Origin: Annona cherimola
Lineage: Eukaryota > Streptophyta > Magnoliopsida > Magnoliales > Annonaceae
DNA length: 64,000 nt
NCBI GenBank assembly: GCA_030490835.1
Contig: CM059975.1
Span: 60,751,174-60,815,173, forward strand
Direction of reading: 5' to 3'
Below, in pieces: positions 10,041-20,990 of the stretch. A program made the translations under genes and the position numbers. The number at the start of each line of letters is the position of its first letter. The stretch's first letter is position 1. The notes below the pieces were generated by a model, which saw only the letters and a list, made by a program, of their open reading frames with translations, was not told the DNA's origin and did no database searches.

Positions 10041-10916
10041 CTTGACCTGTCATGATTTATTTTCTTCATTTGTATATCCTTTAATCATTTTCACAAACAT
10101 GTTAGTAACCAAAACTTACTCAAATTGATTTGTTAATCATCAAAACATAGACTTGGCTTATTTTCCACATGTTTCCAACAGTTAGAAAATCAATACAAAA
10201 CAGGTGAACTAAGGTTTAAGCTGAACTGACTTGTCAAAGATCATGGTAATCATTCACTGGATTCCATTTTGCCTGACTGCTTATTCTTTCCTCCCCCAAA
10301 CTTATTGCAAAACTCTCCTCACCATATTTCAGGATATCCGGAGATTTTTTTCTTCTTCTTTTTTTGGCTCCCCTCACCATATTTCAGGGTATCTGGGGAA
10401 AGTTTTCTTTTTAAAGCGTTCTTACTGTGATTTTCTTTTATTTTTTTATGCGAACCTTGACATTTGTTGATGCCAAGTCCCGATTACTTAGCTTTGGTCA
10501 ATCACCCCCTTTTATTGTTCTGATAACTTAAAAGTAGGGATACTGAACATGCAAGAAAATTTTTATGAAATATTACCATTTTTGAGACCATTAATTCCCT
10601 TAAAGCACGTGGTTCGCATTTGTTTAACTCAATTCTTATCATTTCAGTTGAAAAGATTAGCATAAAATTGAATTATAACAATGTACTATGAGATTCTCAT
10701 GATTCATTTACATGTTACTTGCAAATTTCTTTAACACATAATCCTTAGCCTGAATTTTTTATTTTTCATGAAATCGATTTCAAGTTTAAAGTTTTTCTCA
10801 ACCTTGCATATATTTCATCAAAATGGATTGAAGCAAGATAATTTTCATAGGAAAAATTTGACATGATATGCAATATAAACAAAACATGGAAAACAAACCT
10901 ACGACCGAGAATTATA

Positions 10917-10934
10917 CACCCCCCCAAACTTGAG
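10917..10934 (-). other. G-run / PPT-like tract in Tat/Athila remnant
   Basis: The minus strand reads CTCAAGTTTGGGGGGGTG following GAGGACAATGC. This combination recurs in plant Tat/Athila elements. Whether it served as the true polypurine tract cannot be decided, because the adjoining LTR is missing. Confidence 0.5.
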
Positions 10935-12288
10935 AGATGCATTGTCCTCAATACATCCAACTACATGAAACCTACATGATTATAGACTGAGAAATAAATA
11001 CAAAAGGAATATAAAATGGAAAGGACAGGTACTACCCTAGGCGTCTGATGCGGAGGAGTCATCGTCGTCGTCGCACTCACTTTCTTCACTAGGCTGATGT
11101 GAAATTGATCAAAACAGGCTTGGAACTCGGGAGGTGTCGATGGGAATGGTGGTAAAGCCTTCATATCAATCTGTCGGTCCTCCATGAGTCTTTGAAAGAG
11201 CGCCTCCATAGCCCATTAGACAGCTGTAGAAACCGAGCTTGGGCTGCCATTAGATTCTCCAAGTTGTTCAGCATCACATTGGTTGGGAGCGGTTGAGAAT
11301 GACGTCACAAATAGGAAGAAGGAAGAAATAGAGCAATACAATATTGAAAGGGGCAATGCAAGCTCAAATTTCCATGACTCTACACCCCAAATATATTCTA
11401 TAGAAGCTCTTCTCAGACACTCCAACTCGAATTTCAAGTCATATTATTGATACCACAAGTGCAGTCCATAAACTCCTCCCCCACCACTTTAAACTCTTAG
11501 CCACAGAAAAAATAATGGAACAGCTTGAACCAAAAATTTACCCACAAGAAACACATCCACATGCCCGTAATTATATGAGAAATGTAAACCACTCACTTGC
11601 ACACCTTTTATTTATAGTAACAAAATAGGTGATTCACTAAAAGCAGTAAAATAAATTGCGTAGAACTTCAACGGCCCAAAATATGCAAAGATGGAGAATT
11701 TTGATATTGAAAATGATATCAACTAAGCAAACTATGGTTCTCATGTCGACAGTCTCGAAAAATGCTTTCCGTTGATATGTGGTAGCTCCCATAACTCCTC
11801 CGGGATCAAAAGTTATGGGCAGTTGAAGTTGGCATGCTGAAAACTCGTGTTTTGCTATTTTTTTATGCTAGCGGGGGGTGGCACCGGGGCGCCAAAAATT
11901 TGGGCCTAGGTGCCAACTTGCTGACTCAAAAGTTGCAACATATTATTTCCTTAAAAAATATGGTGCCGGGGGCGCCATTTCTCTGATCCCGACTTGCTAG
12001 AACATGTTCTTTTGCGAAACTTGGCACCGGGCACCAAAAATTGAGGTCAGGACCTCACTCCAACTGCATTGTCTTGTCTTGAAAAATGAGTATAAATTTG
12101 AAACTCCTTGATTCCATCATTTATCAACTTGAAAGTGAATTGAAAGTCCATATTTTAGCATGATAATCCTGTCCTTCCTTGCCTTGGGAGATGATTACTT
12201 TATTCTTGAAACAAAAATCAAAAAGTGTAATTGGTTGCCTCCCATTCAGTGCTAAATTTATCGTCTTCAACCCAACGTCCCATTATGA

Positions 12289-12663
12289 TTAGCCAATTCC
12301 CGCTCTATCAAACTTCCTTTCATGCGGATTGTGCACTAGAAGTTTAGATCTCTTCTTAGCCTCTTCAAATGGATCAGTTAGCCTCCTTTCATGAATTTCA
12401 TATAGACTATAGAAATGGTTTTCAGGGTCTTGAATAAATGATGGCTTCAAGATGCTGCTTTTCAAGGCTCTGCATTGATCATTTAAGTATTGTTGCACCT
12501 GAATTTCAGGAAGAAAAATTAAAGGAGTGTTGATATGATAATTTCCAACTTTCTCCACTATATCAACCTCTATTTCTTCGTCAATTTCTTCTTCCACTTC
12601 CTGGCTTTCCATTGGCTCAGCCTCTTGCTCAAAAACATGTTGAGGTACAGGTTGCTCTAACAC
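12289..12663 (-). pseudogene. Acidic ORF remnant in Tat/Athila 3' region
   Basis: A 124-residue minus frame. The first 35 residues are very acidic (EVEEEIDEEIEVDIVEKV), followed by LIFLPEIQVQQYLNDQCRAL and FYSLYEIHERRLTDPFEEAK. I do not recognise a domain. It lies just upstream (minus strand) of the GGGAGGCAACC signature, so it is most likely the tail of a Tat/Athila polyprotein or an accessory ORF. It ends in a normal stop and may start earlier than the first Met. No evidence of function. Confidence 0.4.
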
Positions 12664-12690
12664 ATCAATTGATATATCTACATTAATGCT

Positions 12691-13580
12691 GAATAAGAAA
12701 GATCAACTCAAACGATAGCTATAATTGATAGGAAATTCCTGCAAATTATTGCAGAAAGGTTTAGCAAACTATGCCTAGTTAACATGCATAGAAGGAAAAG
12801 AAGATCACACATATGATACCACAAAAGTTGTTATATCATAGCAAGAAATGGTAGAAAAATGAAGAGAAGAATGAAGGCAATAATGATTGCCGTAATTCTT
12901 TTCAATTTAGATATGATTGAAAGATAGATACGAGAGAAATGATTTCTCTATGATACTCATAAGAAATGAGGTTAAGAAAATTTGAAAATGATAAGGACCC
13001 TTACTAGTTTATGGAAACTAGAAAGGGAACTGAGGAAGAAAATATTTTAGACAGGTTTAATACCGGTATTCCTAATAGATAGTCTACGACGGTAAAAAAA
13101 AATCTAACGGTAGACATTATGAGAGGAGAAGGAATGGATAGCTTAGCAAATATGTCTTTTGCTAAGACATGTATGAAACTGTATATGAGAGCATCTTTTG
13201 CTCTATATTATAGAATGAATGTATTATGTATGATGATATGTGAAAATGATTGTTATAGATTTTTACGAATGAATGGGTGACTTAAAACTTACCCTATGAT
13301 AAGACGGGAAATGATGCAAAGTCTCCATGTATAAGGGAAAATAGTGATAAATGACACAAATGAAGGGCAGATGCCAATGAGAAACCCATGTGTGAACAGG
13401 GAATAGTAGAGATAAGTGATAGGTATAATGGACCAAGACTAAAAAATGTCACTAAGACAGAGTATCGCAGTGGAAGTGTAGTGAATCATTGAAATATTGG
13501 AGGAAGATGATGAATTAACAATTTTTTATGAGCTTTACCCCCAATATTTGAGATATAATAGGTTTCGGGATGAAACCTGT
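12691..13580 (+). other. Internal region of a T element 3' end, no coding seen
   Basis: AT-rich, without an ORF over 60 codons. The last 100 bases can be read as a worn relative of the pol end of the T element at 32290-32395 (a YPQ-like segment, then GATGAAACC and the purine tract). The rest matches nothing I recognise. It could be a non-autonomous internal region or strongly decayed pol. Confidence 0.45.
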
Positions 13581-13596
13581 TATAAGGGGGGAGGGT
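13581..13596 (+). other. Polypurine tract before T LTR
   Basis: TATAAGGGGGGAGGGT precedes the LTR start. It is positioned like the AAAAGGGGGGGAGGAT tract at 32383-32397, and both follow a GA-GAAACC word. This shows that the LTR to the right is a 3' LTR rather than a solo LTR. Confidence 0.8.
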
Positions 13597-16500
13597 TATG
13601 AAACCCCAACCTAAGTAAGATTCAATGTATGCATTTAACATGTACATGTGACTTATATATGATTAAATTGAATTTTTGGATGATTTTAGGATTTATGATA
13701 TTTTGCAATTATGGTTCTACTAAGAATGGTGATTAAAAATTTAATCGCCGGAGCCCATTATGAGTCAAGGTGACTAAAGGAGCATAATGAGGATTAAAAC
13801 ATGTTAATGTGGCATGAATTTTTAGTTTAATTTCCATGATTTAATTAATGGAGGTGAAAATAGGATTTGTGGAATTATGTTGGAAAACACTAGAAAATTC
13901 ATAACTCAACGCCTGTAAGGAGGATTCAAGTGAAATTTGAAATGGTAGTTGATAATGTTGGGCTTGGTATTATGGAATTATTAAGTTATGAAAATACTTA
14001 ATGAAATTGATGTGATGATTTATTGAACATAGCTCAAATCTAACTGTTAACTTTAAACGGCTATAACTTGAACTAGGAAAGTCAGATTGAGATGGAACTT
14101 GAAAAGGTTGAATGAAATTATGAGGCCAACATTTTGGAAGGTTTAGATTAAGAATATTATATTGGGAAAATATCAAAATTGAAAAAGGTGCACGTAGTTG
14201 ACTTTTACACCTCAAGAGTACCATGCATTTAAGGCAAAAGGTGCATGGATTAAATGCAATTTTTAATGAACCAAATAGGTATCAAATGCAGGTGCAATGC
14301 ATGGTATTTTATGCATTAATATGTGTGGAAATTATTTGAATATTTTCCTAGAATTAATGAGCTATGGAAAGAGCTCAAAGTAAGCATAGGTGAGGTGTCC
14401 AAGGCAAGCACGTCCATGGGCTGCATTGCTATTTATTTTTTATTTTTTTATTTGTAAATAATGCACACATATAGCTGACATGTTGGGATACATAAATGAG
14501 CATTTATTCATGTGGAAAAATCTCTGAAAATTCATGATTATCAGCTGCCCATTGAAGAATGCAAAAATGGACAGCTTGGTCTTATGCAAATGACGTGCGA
14601 TGATATGCTAAGTTGCTGCAGTTTTTGTTAAAATTATTTACACCAAATTAATTCATGAATTAATGGGTAATTAGGTGCATAAATTACCCACATTTTGAGA
14701 TTTATAAAAATTGGAAAAATTTCTGGAAATAAAAGGGCAGCAAGTGACGTGTAATGGAGGCAGCAGGACGGTCAAGATGTAAACAGATTTTTGGATTTTT
14801 AAACATAGTAAAAAATGAATTTATATGGATAATAATTATCCAGCACATTAAGGGGATAAGAATGCATTAAGTGACTGTGGAAAATGGCTCGAAAGTGGGG
14901 CCCACAGCTGGAAAAAATTCAGCCTCATAAGGGGCACGTTCACATGTGGAGGCTTGGAAATTTTTCGAAGTGTTGAATTTTTCACCCCAAGCAACCAGCA
15001 GCCCTCACGTCCAGCTATGCCCAGCAAGAAGAAGATAAAACCAAGGGAAAAGAAAGGGGAGAAGAAGAGAATTTGTGGAGGAAAACTCTTCCAAGTGATT
15101 AGGGTTTGGAGAGCATCAATCCAAGTAAGTAGATGTGTTATTTTGATTGGTTTATCTTGAGTTCTTGAACTCCAAAATTCAAAAATGAAATGGATGTTTA
15201 AACATGCTTTAAAGTGATGATTTAACATGTTTTTGAATGAATATGGAATGGGTATTAGCTTGCATGTATGAAATTCCATGATTTAGATGATGAAAAGTGA
15301 AGTTTTGAATGATATATGATGTTATAAATTAAATTATGGACGGAACAGTAAATGGATGAATTTTAGCATGAAAATTTTGAGAAGAATCATTATGGGGTGA
15401 TTAAGGAATGCCCCAATTTTCAGCTTAAAAGGATATGTATGTTGCAAATTAAAAATCTGAGAAGATTAACCTAAACAGGGTAAAACGTGTGACAGGATCA
15501 GCTGTAGAAAATAATTTTTAGTAATTTCTATACAAGGAAATTTGGCCTAAAAAGTTTACAGGATGTATTAGATATATTTATTATCATAGGAAAAAATTAA
15601 AAATTAGGTTTTTATGGGTATAAATATACCCAATAATTTACGTGATTAAGGCTGACTGAAAATGGATGCTGCTGTCCAGCAAGGTACAAATACCAAACTA
15701 AATATAAATTCTTACTTTTTTATGTTGGAAATATTTATTTTGGTTAATTAATATAGTTATTAAGGTATGGTAGAAATTTCAGATCAAAACTACTTGATTT
15801 GATATTAATTCAAGATTTTGAGATTTCAGTATGCCTGATTTTAGCATATGTGGATAGTTTGAGAAAAAAATCAAAAATAAATATGAAATCTATGTATAAA
15901 TGATCCAAATTGATATATGTGTTAAATAATTAAATATGGATTAAGAAAAGTGGGATTATACGCTGAAATTTCGGATTTATATAATTGCCTAAGGTTATGT
16001 GTCAAAAGACACATTAAATGGGTGAAAATGGGTTCCAAACTAGCTGTTTTGGAAACCTATGGCAAGTGGATTTAAACCCCATAAAAATAACCTAAATGCA
16101 GTGGTAATTAAGGGTAATTAATCCGCTAAAATATGGATTAAACCTCTGCCTTAGAAAATTTTATGAAACATCTTATGTATATGTTGCTAAATGGGCATAC
16201 GTGAAGCAATAAACTTGCATAAGTGATGAATGACATATAGAATATGGTTTTGTGCAAAAATGCATGAAAATATGATAAATTTCATTATTACATAACTATT
16301 TTGAATTATATGATGTTAATTCCCAATTTTGGGACTGTGTAATGAAGCTTAAGGCGATAACATGCGCTTAAAACGGGCATTGATGTGTGAAGTTTGTAAA
16401 AGGAATGAAAAATGGTAAATGAAGGTTAATGAACCTGTGTATGATAGTTAATGGATGGATTTTTTATGGTTGAATGGATACCCTAATTATGGGGTTATAT

Positions 16501-17767
16501 ATGTTATGTGATTAGCCGATTGAATGTGTAAAAATGTGCACGTATATGCTAAATGTATGCATAGTGACTTGAGAAGTCGAATAGATAATACATGTGAATA
16601 AAATGGGTTGGAAAACTAAATAAAATGCAAGAAAAATAAATATATGAAAAATCATATTATTTTCAAGTAGGCAAGGAAAAGAATGGATGGAAAAGGGATT
16701 ATGGCGATCTCAGATAAGCAAGCGAACTTTCTAAAATGTCATTTTCTTTCTATGGGAATGATATGATTGAAATGTTTATGTTTATGTTTTATTGAATGGG
16801 CAAGCACAAGTTTTGAATATGACAGCTTTAATGCAAAGCATAAGTTTTGAAAAAATGATTACTTTAATGAAAAGCCTTAAGGTTTGCTTCATGGGAAGCA
16901 AGCGACACTTCTTAAGATAAATAATTTATCCTAAGTATTGCCAAGGATGGGAATGCTTCAAGTTAATGGAATTGAGAATTTTGCTTATGAGTAAGCAAGT
17001 TCTCCATGCAAATATTTTCTAAGGATTTCATGTTAGATACCGATGGTTTTAAGAATTTACTTTTAAGCAAGCAAGTTCTATATGATATTGTTCAACAGCA
17101 TTTTATAAGAAAAAGATAATTTTACCCTTTTTCACAAAATATTGTTTGTAAATAAGTTTTGAGTTATTTCTACAGTAACTTGTAATAAACAATGATGATT
17201 ATGAAAAGATTTGTTTGCTAAGTCAAGATAATTAAATAGTAAATGATGACTTGGACATAGTCCATATGTTTTGAAATGATATTAAAAAAGACTTGATTTC
17301 CTTTAGACAAGGAAATCTATGTTGAAAATATTGAAAAAATATTTCTACGGATGTGTTGAAAGGGATTTAAGGATGACCAACCTCCTATGATTGATTTCAT
17401 AAAATGGTTTGATTTCAGGTTGCTTAATGGCATACAAAAGACTGTGCAATTTTCCTATACGTAAAAATAATAGATATGTGGACAATTATTAAATTTTTAG
17501 GTCATGGACAAGGGGATAGCATAATTGTATAACTTTTGTAAACAAAAGGTCCTGAAATAGAAACCAAGAAAATATTAGAGAAAAATATGATTTATTTATG
17601 GAAATCCAAAAGTATTGAAATTCTTTTATTTAAAGAGTTTTAAGATATATTGTTTCTCAAATATTTCAAATGTTTATCAAAATATTTTACTCAAATTTAA
17701 GGAAGGTCATCCTAAAACTAGAATTCAAATAACAACTTGTTAAAGTGGGTGCGCTAGCTTACAAGTT

Positions 17768-17945
17768 GACACAGACTGCGATCTGTGATGTGTTTTTGAA
17801 AATTATTCTTAAATATAGACTTTGGTCTAAGATTTTTGTGCATATGGATGCAGGCTGCGGTCTGTGATCCCGGTTTAAAAGGACATGGGGCTGCGGTCTG
17901 TGGTTCTTCAAACCAAACGGACTGCGGTCCGTCATAATAACGTAC
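17768..17945 (+). repeat. GC-rich mini-hairpins around TGCG in T LTR
   Basis: Four copies of a CTGCGGTCTGT-like word. ACGGAC-TGCG-GTCCGT at 17917-17932 and ACAGA-CTGCGA-TCTGT at 17771-17786 are short perfect stems. Worn counterparts appear in the minus LTR at 21485-21660 and in the copy near 46480-46640. Confidence 0.7.
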
Positions 17946-18402
17946 GGTGCACCAGTACAAGTAATAGGCAAGTTGTAGAGCATGGTTGGGATGACCGGGG
18001 CCCACTCTACATAAGGCCAAGTCGCTAAGGGATGGCAGGAGTGCCAGCGGCGCCCTCCCTGAGATGGGAGCAGGATAAATAAACAGCTGCTGAGCTAGCG
18101 TTTTGTTAAGGATTCTCTTCCAAAAGGTAGCATGATCACTTACTAAGTGTCACTACTGGATGGGAAGAAATGCATTTGTATATGTTTTGCTTTTCAAAAG
18201 CCCAAAGATTAGGATATAAAAGCATCTATACAAAAAGTTATCCTAAAAGGAATTTTTATGAGCTAATATGCATAACTTACCCTAAAAGAGAGGGTGTCTT
18301 ACACAAAAGTGTAAATAATGGGAATAAAAGGAAATGTTTTTATGCAAATGCAGTTATGAAAATGGTTTATGTATTTTATTTGCCTTGTTTGTTATAAACA
18401 AG

Positions 18403-18943
18403 CCCCAAGACGGGGATTATGAAAAAGATTTATGTGAAACTTGGATAGGACATAAGAATGTCCTTTTCTAAAGAGCCTAAATGATAAGGGTTTATGGACA
18501 TGAGAATGTCCAATGTTAATGTGTTGAAATAAAAAGTATTTTAGGACATATGAATGTCCATTGCAAAAGGAAGCTATGTTAAAATGTTTTGAGACATAAA
18601 ATGTCTCTTGGCTAAAGGATTTTATGATGGCTTATGTTAATGATGTTTTAGGACATAAGGATGTCCTCCTTTGCCTAAGGATTTATAAGAAAATATTTTG
18701 GACGTAAAACGTCCACTGGCAACTGATGATTTCATGTAATGGCTATGAACATTAAAAATGTTCATATATGATTAAAGGAAACTCATTAGAGAAGGTAAAA
18801 CGTATATATTTTGCCTTAACAAGACCAGACGTGGCTTGTAAATGATTTTAAAAATGAATGCCTTATAAAAACCTTCAAGGACATGGAATTGTCCTCATAA
18901 ACAAAGGATTTCATGATGATATTTTAGGACATATACATGTCCT
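18403..18943 (+). repeat. Array of covarying 6-7 bp stem hairpins, about 50-bp period (T LTR)
   Basis: Hairpins at 18447, 18495, 18544, 18591, 18650, 18700, 18746, 18878 and 18926, with loops of 3-6 nt. Most are AGGACAT-4 nt-ATGTCCT. Variants keep pairing: GAGACAT/ATGTCTC (18591-18607), GGACGT/ACGTCC (18700-18714), TGAACAT/ATGTTCA (18746-18764). The set is preceded by CCCC-AAGAC-GGGG at 18403-18415. It lies in the transcribed part of the LTR if the promoter is about 1.2 kb into it. Confidence 0.8.
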
Positions 18944-19178
18944 CAGGAAAAGGTATTCTTGATGTTTATGAAAAAGGTTTTCAAGAAAGCCTTGCCCTAA
19001 AGATAAAATGCTTGCTTACTGAGTTATCACTCACGTTTTGTTTTCCCAACCCTTAGACAGGTACCGAGGAAACTCAGAAGGTTGCGAACCTAAGACATGG
19101 AGGAAGGTACGTGATGATAGCCTTGAAGGCTATGAGGAATGGAAAAGCATGAATATGCTAAGGTAAGCTAATCGTGTA

Positions 19179-19250
19179 TATGAACTTAGTTAGAATTCTA
19201 AGTTCCATGTTTATGTGTATATGAACTTAGTTAGAATTCCAAGTTTCATG
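19179..19250 (+). repeat. Short tandem duplication with palindromic core
   Basis: GTATATGAACTTAGTTAGAA occurs twice about 50 bases apart, each copy followed by TTC(T/C)AAGTT(C/T)CATG. The ACTTAG...CTAAGT core is self-complementary. Confidence 0.7.
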
Positions 19251-19541
19251 TGAGTCTATGACTAAATGTATGCAAGTATGGCGTGTACAATGATTGAGTG
19301 AATAATGACAAGCATGAAAGGATGCTATGAATGAAATGATGAATTCTATTACAAGTTAAATGTCACAATGTGTGATGATTGCTATATAAAGTTATGAATG
19401 ATGATAAATAAATGGAAAAAAAATTTTGAACGAATTCCAATTAAGAACCCGCCGCGTGATCAGGGCAACAATCCTGATTCACATTTACCAATCGATAGAT
19501 CTTGAGGTAAGGAAGTGACGTCTTCGGTTCAGGGCGTCACA

Positions 19542-19857
19542 CCACGCCTCTGCTCCCCCCTCTCCTCTGGAACTCTAGGTTTCTATTTAAACATAACAGC
19601 CTGCGCAGCAAAATCCGTGCGTACGGATGCATATTGGCGCCTAGGCGCCAACTCCCTGGAATCAATGTGACTTTTGACTTCAAAAATCTTTAAAACTTTG
19701 TTTGCGTGTTGATAAAGTGGTGCATGGGCGCCACTGGCTGGCGCCTAGGCGCCAACTCTCTGGATGTAATGTGTTATGTGAAGTGTTGGAGATTCTAGCA
19801 AAGGCCTGCAGAATTGCGCCTGGGCGCCACTGGGCGGCGCCTAGGCGCCAACCCCAC
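19542..19857 (-). repeat. X-family LTR fragment (left piece)
   Basis: Aligns with 47590-47900 of the complete X LTR: the CCACGCTCT-like segment, the TATTTAAA promoter-like word and the GGCGCCTAGGCGCC units. It is followed by the T solo LTR at 19858 and resumes at 25445. It begins immediately after the T LTR end at 19541; the remaining X sequence that should lie further left was not found in the window. Confidence 0.78.
19636..19849. repeat. Three GGCGCCTAGGCGCC palindromes, about 100-bp spacing
   Basis: Perfect 14-bp palindromes at 19636-19649, 19740-19753 and 19836-19849. The second and third follow a GGGCGCCACTGG word, and each is followed by AACTC(C/T)CTGGA or AACCCC. Counterparts in the full X LTR are at 47715-47728 (perfect), 47789-47802 and 47862-47875. 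Confidence 0.88.
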
Positions 19858-20430
19858 TGTGGCGCCCCAAACCAAGATGTCACTTCCTTACCTCAAGACC
19901 TTATCGATTTGTAAATGTGAATTAGAATTGTTGCCCTGATCACGCGGCGGGTTCTTAATTGGATCTCATCTAAAAAAAAAATTTGATTTATTCATCAATA
20001 TTTTCTTTACAATCAACATTATTCATCATACAAGCATCGATACACTTGTAATTAAAATTTTAAATTCCATTTCATAGCATCTCATTTTGCTTTTCTATAA
20101 TGAAAATTTCCTTGACTAAATCGTCATATTTACATCAATACATCCATTCATTCAATTATTGAATCATATAGAACTTAAAATTCTAATTAAGTTCACATAC
20201 ACATCAGCGTACCTTAGCATATTCATGTTTTTCCATTCCTTATAGCCTACCTGGCCATCATCTTGTGCCTTACTTCATTGCTCAGATTTTCATCTCCTTG
20301 AGTTTCTCAACACCTGTCTAAGGTTTGGAAAAACAAAATGTGAGTGACAACTCAGTAAGCAAGCATTTTATCATTAGGGCAAGACTTCCTTGAAAATATT
20401 TTCATAAATATCTTGAACACCTTTTTCATG

Positions 20431-20990
20431 AGGACATTTATATGTCCTAAAACATTATCATGAAATCCTTTGTTCATGAGGACAATTCTATGTCCTTGAA
20501 CATTATCATAAAACATTTATTCTTAAAAATTATTTACAAGCCACCTCTGGGCTTGTTAAGGCAAAACATCCATGTTTTACCCTCTTTAATTAATTTTCTT
20601 TTGTCTTGAGTGAACATTTCCATTGTTCCAAGACATTTACATAAAACCATCTTTTGCCAGTGGACGTTTTGCGTCCAAAACATTTTTCTCATAAATCCTT
20701 TGGTATAGAAGGACATTCTTATGTCTTAAAACATCATTTGCATAAGCCTTTCTCGGCAAAGGACATTTTTATATCCAAAAATATTTTTCATCATAAAATC
20801 CTTCAGCCAAGAGACATTTAATGTCTCAAAACATTTTTCACATAACTTCCTTTGGCAATGGACATTCATATGTCCTAAAACACTTTTTTATTAAAACACT
20901 TTGGCATTGGACATTCTCATGCCTATAAACACTTTTCATTAGGCTCTTTAATAATGGACATTCTTATGTCCCAAAACAAGTTTGACATAA
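20431..20990 (-). repeat. Covarying hairpin array in minus T LTR
   Basis: Counterpart of the array at 18403-18943. Stems include AGGACAT/ATGTCCT at 20431-20448, GGACG/CGTCC at 20662-20676 and GAGACAT/ATGTCTC at 20811-20827. Some units have lost pairing, as expected for an older copy. Confidence 0.75.

Larger units (their letters stand above)
5857..10180 (-). repeat. SIRE-type LTR (5' LTR of S1), split by a solo LTR
   Basis: Runs from TGTTGG (plus reading) at 5857 to CCAACA at 10180. Without the insertion and duplicated target it is about 1.67 kb, in two pieces: 5857-6193 and 8845-10180. It is the partner of 1-516. A TATA-like box lies on the minus strand at 9141-9150, so the repeats between about 9230 and 10040 fall in U3. 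The 166-residue minus frame at 9386-9886 only translates these repeats. The 5 bases after the element are GTTAG; the other target copy lies outside the window. Confidence 0.9.
10181..12690 (-). mobile_element. Remnant of the 3' part of a Tat/Athila-like gypsy element
   Basis: Two signature strings on the minus strand are typical of the region after pol in Tat/Athila elements. GGGAGGCAACC is at about 12235-12245. GAGGACAATGCATCTCTCAA, running on into GTTTGGGGGGG, is at about 10918-10953. At 11870-12030 there are GC-rich words of the GGCGCC type that resemble those of the X LTRs. No RT or integrase survives. The S1 copia element sits directly to the left and may have inserted into this remnant. 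The right-hand limit is uncertain by a few hundred bases. Confidence 0.55.
13597..19541 (+). repeat. Giant Tekay/Del-type LTR (plus), 5.9 kb
   Basis: Starts TATGAAACCCCAACC after the PPT and ends GGCGTCACA. It is homologous over its whole length, in inverse orientation, to 19858-25444 and in direct orientation to 42588-49650. The last 100 bases (CAGGGCAACAATCCTGATTC, then ATTTACCAAT and the GAGGTAAGGAAGTGACG tail) are conserved in all T LTRs here, including 36250-36337. Because the 3.9-kb LTR at 32398 ends a chromodomain-bearing pol, I assign this one to the same Tekay/Del lineage. The ORFs on it are spurious. Confidence 0.85.

Noticed and set aside
14848..15279. 143-residue minus ORF in the plus T LTR
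   Set aside because: Antisense to the LTR leader, no domain, not maintained in the other giant LTRs.
17754..18020. ORFs at 17754-18020 and 18170-18397 and their mirror ORFs at 21024-21281 and 21320-21535
   Set aside because: They appear in both arms of the inverted LTR pair because the DNA is repeated, not because protein is conserved.
18440..18950. Regular repeats resembling a CRISPR array
   Set aside because: Units are short self-complementary stems within a plant LTR, without unique spacers, leader or cas genes.
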